Source of the DNA: SAR202 cluster bacterium
Lineage (GTDB): Bacteria > Chloroflexota > Dehalococcoidia > Lucifugimonadales > JASMAO01
Assembly: GCA_030754315.1 (NCBI GenBank)
Contig: JASMAO010000179.1
Span: 1-10,067 of the forward strand
Direction: 5' to 3'
Length of the DNA stretch: 10,067 bases
Every line of letters starts with the position of its first letter. Positions within the stretch are counted from its first letter, which is position 1. This document shows positions 1 to 6,067 of this stretch, piece after piece. The position numbers and the translations under genes were made by a program. Under the pieces are notes generated by a model. That model was given only the letters and a program-made list of their open reading frames with translations. It searched no databases and was not told the origin of the DNA.

Positions 1-265
1 GGCCCAGTATGGGGTTCGGGTTAATGCTATCGCCCCGGGAATCATCAACACGCCGTTTCATGCACCAGTGGACCTGGAAATCGGCCAGAAAAAACTGGGA
101 CTCGATCCAGGTGACCACATCCACACTCGAGTAGACCTGATCCCACTTGGGCGGCTTGGAGAGCCTGAAGACGTCGCAGCCACCGTTGCATTCCTGGCCA
201 GTGACGATGCTGACCATATTTCGGGAGAGACGATCACCGTCGCAGGCGCGATGCGCAGTCTCTAG
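1..265 (+). CDS. Short-chain dehydrogenase/reductase, C-terminal part (5' end outside window)
   Basis: The reading frame is open from base 2 and gives 87 residues before the TAG at 263-265. It begins AQYGVRVNAIAPGIINTPF, which is the classical SDR segment NAIxPGxIxTP that follows the catalytic Tyr-Lys and helps bind the nicotinamide cofactor. It ends with PLGRLGEPEDVAATVAFLAS and HISGETITVAGAM, the usual C-terminal helix and the 'SG..i.vdGG' strand of classical NAD(P)H-dependent oxidoreductases. The family consensus glycines of the final 'DGG' are replaced by AGA, a common variation. The catalytic Ser/Tyr/Lys and the Rossmann glycine motif lie upstream, outside the window, so the substrate cannot be named. 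The gene converges with the DUF6159-type gene, with only 16 bp between stop codons and no obvious terminator hairpin. Confidence 0.93.
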   Translation, partial: AQYGVRVNAIAPGIINTPFHAPVDLEIGQKKLGLDPGDHIHTRVDLIPLGRLGEPEDVAATVAFLASDDADHISGETITVAGAMRSL

Positions 266-281
266 ATTGAACCATCCTGAA

Positions 282-1121
282 TCAAACTGCACCTTCCGGA
301 GCGGGTCTATAAGCGTTTTGCAAAGTGCGAAGATCAAACTCTGCAGGTTTTTCACCCATCGCAAACTCGTAAAGAGCCGCTTTAAATATCCCCTCTAACG
401 CTTGAACGGTGCACAACGCTAAGCCAACGGTCAATACCCCTACTACCACACCCGCAGGGCCCCATAGCATCCCGACTAAAAAGGCTGGCAGCAATCCAAC
501 TATCACGGCCAAGATGTAAACGATCATGAATCCAAACGAAGCTGTTATTTGCCTACCCCAAGTTTTTCTAACCAACCCTGAGGATCGTTTTATCGCTCCA
601 AATGGCCCGACATTTTCTGAGACAAGAATCGGTATGACAAAAAAGGTCAGGAATTCCCAGATACCACCGATCATGTCGATAACGATACGTGCAATGGCAT
701 TTCTTTGATTAGCGCGCAGCAATTGGAGAATTAACCCCACAGTGGCCGCAATAATCGACCACCCCAGTAACGTATGAATATGTGCAAAAGCGTGTGACAA
801 ACCCGATGATACGTCGGGATCTCCACCTCTTAGCCGCTCTAGTGCTGCAGAAATCAAGGCCGCATTGAAAAATATCACCACGAAATACGCACTAAAAAAA
901 GCCAGTACATACAGAGCGGCGTCCATCCCAGTAGTCGTAGCCGTTTCTGAATCTAAACGTTCAAGCGATCCGGTCGTAGATGCGATACCAAAAAATACTC
1001 CCAAAACCACTATAAGACCAAGCACGGTGAAAACTGGAAAGAGTAGTAATTCCCTGTCTTTCATCAAAACGTCCCAGCTCATTTTCATTAGGGAAAACGT
1101 ATGGCCTATCGTTGCAAACAT
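282..1121 (-). CDS. DUF6159-type integral membrane protein, six predicted helices
   Basis: A 279-residue hydrophobic protein. Hydrophobic stretches at roughly residues 26-48, 67-91, 117-135, 146-167, 192-214 and 217-240 suggest six membrane helices in the cytoplasmic membrane. The N-terminus (amphipathic, 'SWDVLMKDRELLLFPV') and the loop 'GAIKRSSGLVRKTWGRQ' (about 176-191) resemble the DUF6159 family, whose members open with a helix and 'DrELLlfP' and carry an 'A.krS..l.r..wG' loop. That assignment is from recall of family patterns. Function is unknown. The ATG start at 1119-1121 is supported by AGGAG at 1128-1132 (read on the minus strand), six bases upstream. The gene is transcribed away from the lipoprotein gene and converges on the SDR gene, so it appears monocistronic. 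Confidence 0.85.
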   Translation of the reverse strand: MFATIGHTFSLMKMSWDVLMKDRELLLFPVFTVLGLIVVLGVFFGIASTTGSLERLDSETATTTGMDAALYVLAFFSAYFVVIFFNAALISAALERLRGGDPDVSSGLSHAFAHIHTLLGWSIIAATVGLILQLLRANQRNAIARIVIDMIGGIWEFLTFFVIPILVSENVGPFGAIKRSSGLVRKTWGRQITASFGFMIVYILAVIVGLLPAFLVGMLWGPAGVVVGVLTVGLALCTVQALEGIFKAALYEFAMGEKPAEFDLRTLQNAYRPAPEGAV

Positions 1122-1168
1122 CTAATTCTCCTATTACCGACCTAGCACAAAAACGGTTGGTCCACTGC

Positions 1169-1198
1169 TTGCTTACATTTACTCTTCTCTATTTATAT
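1169..1198 (+). promoter_or_regulatory. Possible sigma-70-type promoter in divergent intergenic region
   Basis: TTGCTT at 1169-1174 and TTATAT at 1193-1198 are separated by 18 bp and point toward the lipoprotein gene. The match is modest, and the start codon is about 150 bp downstream, so a long leader would be implied. The rest of 1122-1351 is AT-rich. I could not identify a convincing promoter for the divergent DUF6159-type gene. Confidence 0.2.
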
Positions 1199-1339
1199 AC
1201 ACGATGCCCAACTCGAATTTATACCCACTTTTTGATCGATTCGCATACATTATGAGCAAGGATCGGGAGGATTTTACCCTGTAACCCTAATTCACCAATA
1301 CTGAAAAAATCTCATAACTACAGCATAATGTCGGTGACT

Positions 1340-1344
1340 AGGAG
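1340..1344 (+). promoter_or_regulatory. Ribosome binding site that fixes the lipoprotein start
   Basis: AGGAG sits seven bases before the ATG at 1352. An in-frame ATG at 1328 is upstream of this site, has no Shine-Dalgarno sequence of its own and would put eight residues (MSVTRRFH) before a good signal peptide. The 1352 start is therefore preferred. Confidence 0.8.
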
Positions 1345-1351
1345 ATTTCAT

Positions 1352-1936
1352 ATGAACCGATTCATCTCAATTTCGTTTTTATCCGTAATTGCTTTAGCGT
1401 TCGTCGCGTTGGGTCCCGCAATCGCCTGTGGTAGCGACGATTCAGATGAGGCAGCTATCCCCCGTATTTACGACCCCGGTAAGAATCTCACTATCGAAGA
1501 CCTGCAGGCGGTCGGTTTCAAAAAATCAAAAACATACGACGTCGAGGGACTGGTCGGAGCCGACAATGCATACTACGGTTTTTGGGGGCCAGATCCTTAT
1601 GATCGTAAAGACTATGAAGTCAGGTTTTTCGCTTCTCATCCCGATGCAATCGAACTAGGGACCGCACAAGCGGATGAACGTAGTGGTGAGGACGCCATCC
1701 TCGATAAAGAATTGATGAGCTGGCCGGAAGGCGTAAAAGACGCCCGAGAGTGTAAAGGAGACAAAGGATCAGGACCGGTCTCACACGGAGTACAGAGTTG
1801 CAAAAGCCCAAAATACTGGGATTACTCTATCTACGCCAACATGATTTTGCTCTGTTCAGGTGGTGATATTGAAACAGCACGTATTCTCTGTAACGACCTG
1901 CTAGAAACGATCGAACCGAAAACCAGCGACAATTAA
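1352..1936 (+). CDS. Predicted secreted lipoprotein of unknown function
   Basis: With the ATG at 1352 the product has 194 residues. Residues 1-25 form a signal peptide (Asn-Arg, then a hydrophobic core 'FISISFLSVIALAFVAL') ending in PAIA-C26. Position -3 is Ala rather than Leu, so the lipobox is imperfect, but the following GSDDSDE is typical of the flexible tether of an exported lipoprotein. The mature part is acidic and aromatic-rich (about residues 74-92, 'YYGFWGPDPYDRKDYEVRFF') and has four further cysteines, C134, C150, C168 and C180, which could form two disulfides outside the cytoplasm. I recognise no named domain, and the fold cannot be stated. The next gene begins 17 bp after the stop, suggesting co-transcription. 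An alternative is a simple Sec-secreted protein cleaved after A25. Confidence 0.82.
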   Translation: MNRFISISFLSVIALAFVALGPAIACGSDDSDEAAIPRIYDPGKNLTIEDLQAVGFKKSKTYDVEGLVGADNAYYGFWGPDPYDRKDYEVRFFASHPDAIELGTAQADERSGEDAILDKELMSWPEGVKDARECKGDKGSGPVSHGVQSCKSPKYWDYSIYANMILLCSGGDIETARILCNDLLETIEPKTSDN

Positions 1937-1953
1937 CGCACGAACCAAGTTGA

Positions 1954-3522
1954 ATGCCAACTCTCTTGAACGTAAATACTTCCGATATCCGTTCCGCAAT
2001 CGAGCTCGGCTGTAAAACTATGTCGAGCGTATTCAATACCGACGATAATGACATACCTTTCTTCGCTTCAGAGGTGCTTCCAAACCCTCAATTGAGTTTC
2101 AGTAGCGTCCACGGTGAATCGCACGTACCCGGGCGCCATCTAAATGCTCTGCTTACTGCAGAAGATGTAGTTGGGATCACGATAGACGAAGAAGCGATAC
2201 AAAAACATTCAAACGCTGCATTCTTTTCCTACTCTGGATCTACTCCGCTACCACTCAATCGGGATGATTTGAATGGTCCTCTGGTCAACTTCAACGAACA
2301 CAACATTCGAGAAGGGTTTCACGCCCTGTTTGCACTGGTGAAATACCGAAGTTCAGATCGAGCTGCTGAAATCGCAGAGGCCAGCATCGCCTTTCTACTA
2401 GAACTATGGAAACCGGAAAATGGATGGGATTGGGACACGCTGCAATCAGAATTCGGCCTGAGAGCCTCCAAGGATCACACCTTCATCACGGGCATTGCAA
2501 GGGCTATTGGACCCCTCGCGAAATATTACACCGCCACTCAACATGGTCCTGCCCTTGAACTAGCGACAATCCTTGCTTCGAAAGCAACGGATGAATTCTT
2601 CCTTCCGGATGGGACATACGACCGAAAAAAATTTGGGACCCATACACACTCCACTACGTGTGTGATGTCATCACTGGCTCAGCTCGCAGACATCACATCT
2701 GACTTATCACTGCTCAAACGTGTTAAAACTTTTTACGACAATGGTCTGTGGGAAATACGTGACGAAATAGGCTGGGTAATTGAAAGTAGCAACGACAACA
2801 GCCCTCCTGATCGTGGAGAGTGCAATAACACAGGAGATATAGTCGAAACAGCACTCATCATCGGTAGATATGGATACCCTGAATACTTCCAAGATGCGGA
2901 ACGCATCATCCGTGGACATTTACTGCCGGCACAGTTGCGTGACAACTCGTTTATCCCTGAACCGGCAAACCCATCATCAAAAGATGGGCTGCACGACGTG
3001 GCAAGACGACACCTAGGAGCTTTTGGATTCCCTGCGCCCTACGGCCACAGGCCACTCGGCCTTGAACGAATAAGCTTCAACATGGACATCGTGGGTGGCG
3101 CGGTAGCCTCTCTGTGCGAAGTTTTACGGGAATCTGCAATAGCAATCGAGCGTGGCCACATAGTAAATATGATGTTTGACCGTCAAACCGAATTTTTACA
3201 TGTCAAAGCCGCCTCAAACAATTCAGGGGTAACGGCTACACCGCTCAAATCAGGTCCACTGTGGATTCGCCTCCCAACCTGGGTCGATCGAACTAAACTC
3301 AAGATAAAAGGTACTACCAAGTTCCAAGTTATAAACGGTTACATCCTAATCGCTGAGCCAACGTTGGGAGAGCCTGTGCAAGTCTCGTACCCTGTAAGTG
3401 AAAGTGAGCTCGTCCTAAACCACCGAACCCGAGAAGTCCGTGCCAGGCTTCGAGGAGATACAGTCGTGAGCATGGAGAATTTTGGAGCAGAGCTGACTTT
3501 CTACCCTCCGATCAACCGCTGA
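1954..3522 (+). CDS. Putative six-hairpin glycosidase-like protein (divergent GH127-type)
   Basis: A 522-residue protein without signal peptide, so probably cytoplasmic. The central region (roughly 100-390) is alpha-helical with repeated helix pairs. The C-terminal part (about 430-515) contains LWIRLPTWVD at 436-445, a 'GYILIAEPTLGEPVQVSYPV' stretch and a closing beta-rich tail. This order, an (alpha/alpha)6 barrel then a beta-sandwich with 'lyiRiPsW' and 'GYl.i...w..Gd.v.l.fp', is that of GH127-like beta-L-arabinofuranosidase-fold proteins. RGECNNTGDIVE (287-298) sits where these enzymes have their 'ETC' motif, giving E289 and C290 as candidate acid and ligand. The adjacent Cys-Cys pair of characterised GH127 enzymes is absent. 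In its expected area the protein reads HDVARRHLGAFGFPAP. Activity is therefore uncertain. The ATG start has no strong Shine-Dalgarno sequence, and coupling to the lipoprotein gene 17 bp upstream is likely. A catalytically altered or non-hydrolytic relative is possible. Confidence 0.75.
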   Translation: MPTLLNVNTSDIRSAIELGCKTMSSVFNTDDNDIPFFASEVLPNPQLSFSSVHGESHVPGRHLNALLTAEDVVGITIDEEAIQKHSNAAFFSYSGSTPLPLNRDDLNGPLVNFNEHNIREGFHALFALVKYRSSDRAAEIAEASIAFLLELWKPENGWDWDTLQSEFGLRASKDHTFITGIARAIGPLAKYYTATQHGPALELATILASKATDEFFLPDGTYDRKKFGTHTHSTTCVMSSLAQLADITSDLSLLKRVKTFYDNGLWEIRDEIGWVIESSNDNSPPDRGECNNTGDIVETALIIGRYGYPEYFQDAERIIRGHLLPAQLRDNSFIPEPANPSSKDGLHDVARRHLGAFGFPAPYGHRPLGLERISFNMDIVGGAVASLCEVLRESAIAIERGHIVNMMFDRQTEFLHVKAASNNSGVTATPLKSGPLWIRLPTWVDRTKLKIKGTTKFQVINGYILIAEPTLGEPVQVSYPVSESELVLNHRTREVRARLRGDTVVSMENFGAELTFYPPINR

Positions 3523-3546
3523 GGCAAATCACCAAAGAGATTTGCC
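3523..3546 (+). repeat. Stem-loop directly after the glycosidase-like gene
   Basis: GGCAAATC (3523-3530) and GATTTGCC (3539-3546) form a perfect 8-bp stem with an 8-nt loop, beginning on the base after the TGA stop. No T tract follows, so it is not a standard intrinsic terminator. It may protect the mRNA 3' end or assist factor-dependent termination. A smaller AATCC/GGATT hairpin with a TGAA loop follows at 3550-3563. Confidence 0.5.
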
Positions 3547-3599
3547 GGCAATCCTGAAGGATTAAAAAACGGGGAAGCGACCCTGTGGTGAAAATTCAC

Positions 3600-3626
3600 A
3601 CCAAGCGCGATAGGAGATCGCGTGGT
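3600..3626 (+). repeat. Bulged stem-loop, possibly part of a structured RNA
   Basis: CGCGAT (3606-3611) pairs with ATCGCG (3617-3622) around an AGGAG loop. The stem continues with ACCA (3600-3603) and TGGT (3623-3626) after a two-base bulge. Just upstream, TGGTGAAAATTCACACCA can form a competing hairpin. I do not recognise a known riboswitch class. Confidence 0.4.
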
Positions 3627-3653
3627 CAAATCAACCTCGATGTAACTTCAATA

Positions 3654-3666
3654 ACGTGAAACACGT
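3654..3666. repeat. Short perfect inverted repeat
   Basis: ACGTG-AAA-CACGT is a perfect 13-bp dyad located 13 bp upstream of the phased TTCACA array. It could be a dimeric repressor site or a minor hairpin. A dyad of this length can occur by chance. Confidence 0.25.
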
Positions 3667-3678
3667 CTACAAGTTTTC

Positions 3679-3730
3679 TTCACAACAGTTTCATATTTCC
3701 TTCACAAGAGTCTGACAAAGTGCCTTAACA
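3679..3730 (+). promoter_or_regulatory. PhoP/PhoB-like tandem operator array
   Basis: TTCACA (3679-3684), TTCATA (3690-3695) and TTCACA (3701-3706) recur at exactly 11-bp intervals, each separated by 5 bp. A weaker CTGACA (3712-3717) falls in the same phase, and TTAACA (3725-3730) follows after 7 bp. Four of the five fit the known Bacillus PhoP rule TT[ACT]A[CT]A with 5 plus or minus 2 bp spacing, and an 11-bp phase is typical of head-to-tail binding by OmpR/PhoB-family winged-helix regulators. The 16-mers at 3674-3689 and 3696-3711 agree at 14 of 16 bases. CTGACA could double as a -35 element with a poor -10 (ACCAAT at 3735-3740, 17-bp spacer), the pattern of an activator-dependent promoter. 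That start point would leave almost no leader before the Shine-Dalgarno sequence, so the promoter placement is uncertain. Phosphate control is inferred only by motif resemblance. Confidence 0.5.
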
Positions 3731-3760
3731 AGTAACCAATGAAGAAGGCAGGTCTGCACT

Positions 3761-4078
3761 ATGAGTTACAACACTAAAACTCGATCAATCCCTAGAGTGT
3801 TTCTAAACAATCGATGTAAACGATGTTCTTCTTTAGCAATGGCGTATCGCTACGACGAATCGTTATGCCTTGCATGTGGATGGCATCCGGGCGAATCCAC
3901 TGAAAATTACACTGAACGGCGACAAGTACGAACAGCACAGGTACAACCGGAAGATGGACGAGCATATCAATGGGACAAACAGATGGATCGTTATATCAAG
4001 GAAGTTCCCCGCGAGGCAGAACGTTTAAAGCGTAATGGCGATTATGCTCGATCGAAAACACTGTGCCAATCAGCCTGA
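3761..4078 (+). CDS. Small zinc-ribbon protein of unknown function
   Basis: A 105-residue protein. C19-x2-C22-x13-C36-x2-C39 followed by GWHPG forms a typical four-cysteine zinc ribbon near the N-terminus, flanked by basic residues (RCKRCSS). The rest is charged, with a predicted helix at about 80-100 (KEVPREAERLKRNGDYARSK). There is no signal peptide or membrane segment, so it is probably cytoplasmic. A nucleic-acid- or protein-binding role is typical of such ribbons but is not shown. The ATG at 3761 has the purine-rich GAAGAAGG at 3741-3748 with a long 12-base spacing. The gene lies directly behind the PhoP-like hexamer array, and its last 37 bp overlap the 3' end of the convergent DUF362 gene. 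No homologue is recognised. Confidence 0.75.
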   Translation: MSYNTKTRSIPRVFLNNRCKRCSSLAMAYRYDESLCLACGWHPGESTENYTERRQVRTAQVQPEDGRAYQWDKQMDRYIKEVPREAERLKRNGDYARSKTLCQSA

Positions 4079-4935
4079 AGCGGCCAAGTGAGTTGATCGT
4101 TGATGTTTTCGTGGTCAGCATATAAGACTTTAACGTTATCGATGTCTTCGCCAACTACTTCGATATCTTCAACACCAAGATTACGTAGTTCCATCGCGTA
4201 CCGCAGATAACCAACCTGATCAAGCCTGTAACCCATAACCTGCAATCCAACGACATCAGCAGCGATTCCATGATGCGATGCAACCACAACATTTGATGGC
4301 ATCTCAAATCCGACGATAGGTCCATTACCCTGCATTCCAATCACACCGTCGATAACAGTTAGATCGGGTACGACGTGCTGAGCCATTTTTGCGAGTGTGA
4401 GGTTGATCGCTTTACTACCTTTATGGATCTTGCGCTTCTGCTCTTTCCCTGAGAGTGTTCCTACTAAAATATTCTTGAGTCCTAACGTCACAACCACATT
4501 GTTATGAGTCTTCATCGGACAGACCGATACGACATATGACTCGGAAAGTCGCTTTGACATGTAAAGAGTCTGTGGATTGAGCAGATCGTCAAATGCAGGC
4601 ACAGGAATCCGATCGTCGGTATTCAAGTCCATAAATTCGATATTAAAATCGTTTGATAGGTCACGATAACCATAGTTATCGAAGCCAGAATCAGGTGTAC
4701 CAATTGCAGGGCCAACCGCGATAAGAAATTGACTCACACCCTTTCTGGAAAGATAGTCGAGTGTTGCACGGGTAGAGTCGACATGGGTAGCGGCAAGTTG
4801 ATTCGAAGTAGTAACGAAATTCGGCTTGACCATCACCGGTTTATCGGGAATAGCGACGTCGGAATCAATTAGTTCAAGGGCATTGGTTATCCCATTAATG
4901 CGCCTGTTACTGCTGACGATACTGACTCTAACCAC
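4042..4935 (-). CDS. DUF362 domain-containing protein
   Basis: A 297-residue soluble protein with the DUF362 signature along its length: MVRVSIVSSNRRINGITNALEL at the start, VMVKPNF (34-40), CPMKTHNNVVVTLGLKNILVG (139-159, the 'lKtH....vTlalKN' core) and DLTVIDGVIGMQGNGP (191-206). Many family members have an added ferredoxin domain; this one has no CxxCxxC motifs and is the short stand-alone form. The biochemical role of the family is not established. The GTG start is supported by GGGGGA just upstream on the minus strand. The gene is 106 bp downstream of the last transporter gene in the same direction, so it could be read through or driven by its own promoter. Its 3' end overlaps the convergent zinc-ribbon gene by 37 bp. 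Confidence 0.9.
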   Translation of the reverse strand: MVRVSIVSSNRRINGITNALELIDSDVAIPDKPVMVKPNFVTTSNQLAATHVDSTRATLDYLSRKGVSQFLIAVGPAIGTPDSGFDNYGYRDLSNDFNIEFMDLNTDDRIPVPAFDDLLNPQTLYMSKRLSESYVVSVCPMKTHNNVVVTLGLKNILVGTLSGKEQKRKIHKGSKAINLTLAKMAQHVVPDLTVIDGVIGMQGNGPIVGFEMPSNVVVASHHGIAADVVGLQVMGYRLDQVGYLRYAMELRNLGVEDIEVVGEDIDNVKVLYADHENINDQLTWPLQADWHSVFDRA

Positions 4936-4964
4936 GGTAATCCCCCAATTAGGTTCCCACTTAG

Positions 4965-4994
4965 ATTGTGATGTTGGGCCAAATGATATGTCAA
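4965..4994 (-). promoter_or_regulatory. Candidate promoter for the DUF362 gene
   Basis: On the minus strand a perfect -35 TTGACA (4994-4989) is followed after 18 bp by CACAAT (4970-4965), a 4/6 match to the -10 consensus. Initiation would fall about 22 bases before the GTG start, leaving room for the GGGGGA ribosome binding site. This suggests the DUF362 gene can be expressed independently of the transporter operon. Confidence 0.35.
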
Positions 4995-5041
4995 TCGGTT
5001 ATCAGGTCGTATCCAACTAATCCAATATATTTAGAGCAAAT

Positions 5042-6046
5042 CTATACCTTATGGCATGCGGCTCTTCGTCCATCACTCAGCGTCCGGGACATCGGAGCCT
5101 CAACAAAACAACGATCTTCTGCAATTGGACACCTCGGACTAAAGACGCACCCGCTTGGTGGATTCAACGGGCTAGGAATATCGCCTTTTAGTACCGTACG
5201 ACTCCGTTTGCGTTCGACGGCAGGATCCGGAATTGGCACTGCCGAAAGCAGGGCCTGAGTATAAGGATGCTGAGGACTTCGATAGATATCATCGGCGTTG
5301 CCCTGTTCCACGATTTTACCCAGGTACATCACCGCAACAACATCGCTAACGTGCCTCACCACCGACAGATCATGAGCAATAAATAGATAGGTAAGCTGTT
5401 GCTCCAACTTGAGACGATCAAACAAACTGATGATCTGCGCCTGTATCGACACATCTAAGGCAGACACTGGTTCATCACAAATCAGTATATTTGGACCTGA
5501 CGCCAAAGCTCTAGCTATCCCAACTCGCTGCCTTTGACCTCCGGAGAATTCATGGGGATATCGACTGGCCATGGATCGGTTCAGACCTACTGTGTCGAAC
5601 AGCTCCATTACCCGGTTTCTAATCGCTAACTTATTATCAAATATCTTGTGAACCAACATCGGTTCCGCAACAATATTTCCAACTGTCATCCTAGGGTTTA
5701 AGGAACCATAAGGATCCTGAAACACCATCCCAATATTTTTGCGTAATCGCCGCATTTCCCCACCACGCAGAGCTAGAACATCTTGGCCACTGTAGCTAAT
5801 ACTCCCTCCCGAGGTATCATTTAGTCTGAGGACCGCCCGTCCCAAAGTAGTTTTCCCAGAGCCTGATTCGCCGACGAGTCCGAGCGTTTCTCCATGCTTG
5901 ATTTCTATATCGACACCATCAACAGCTTTCACCACACCCACAGTCCGTTGAAAAATCAAACCGCGCTTCACGGGGAAATGCACTTTTAGTTCACGCACCT
6001 TAAGGATTGGAACGGAATTATCAGTCGCTGCAGGAGAATAGCTCAC
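5042..6046 (-). CDS. dppF: Peptide/nickel-type ABC transporter ATPase, second subunit (DppF/OppF family)
   Basis: A 334-residue ATP-binding subunit that would power solute import on the cytoplasmic face. Walker A GESGSGKTT is at 59-67, the Q-loop glutamine at Q110, the signature FSGGQ at 167-171, Walker B ILICDE at 187-192 and the switch histidine at H225, so the ATPase looks intact. The C-terminal extension carries the oligopeptide-transporter Cys motif with C300, C306, C313 and C331. The length is normal for the family. The start is GTG, 21 bp after the preceding ATPase stop, with no clear Shine-Dalgarno sequence, consistent with translational coupling. The symbol denotes position in the dpp/opp-type operon and does not prove a dipeptide substrate. 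Confidence 0.95.
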   Translation of the reverse strand: MSYSPAATDNSVPILKVRELKVHFPVKRGLIFQRTVGVVKAVDGVDIEIKHGETLGLVGESGSGKTTLGRAVLRLNDTSGGSISYSGQDVLALRGGEMRRLRKNIGMVFQDPYGSLNPRMTVGNIVAEPMLVHKIFDNKLAIRNRVMELFDTVGLNRSMASRYPHEFSGGQRQRVGIARALASGPNILICDEPVSALDVSIQAQIISLFDRLKLEQQLTYLFIAHDLSVVRHVSDVVAVMYLGKIVEQGNADDIYRSPQHPYTQALLSAVPIPDPAVERKRSRTVLKGDIPSPLNPPSGCVFSPRCPIAEDRCFVEAPMSRTLSDGRRAACHKV

Positions 6047-6067
6047 CGGTTAAAAAATCCAGTCTGG

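Noticed and set aside
1328..1351. Upstream in-frame ATG for the lipoprotein gene
   Set aside because: It has no ribosome binding site and would add MSVTRRFH before the signal peptide, while AGGAG fits the ATG at 1352 exactly.
3564..3626. Possible cobalamin-type riboswitch, from GGGGAAG followed by GGTGAAAA
   Set aside because: The remaining conserved parts of the B12 box are missing, and the downstream gene has no related function.
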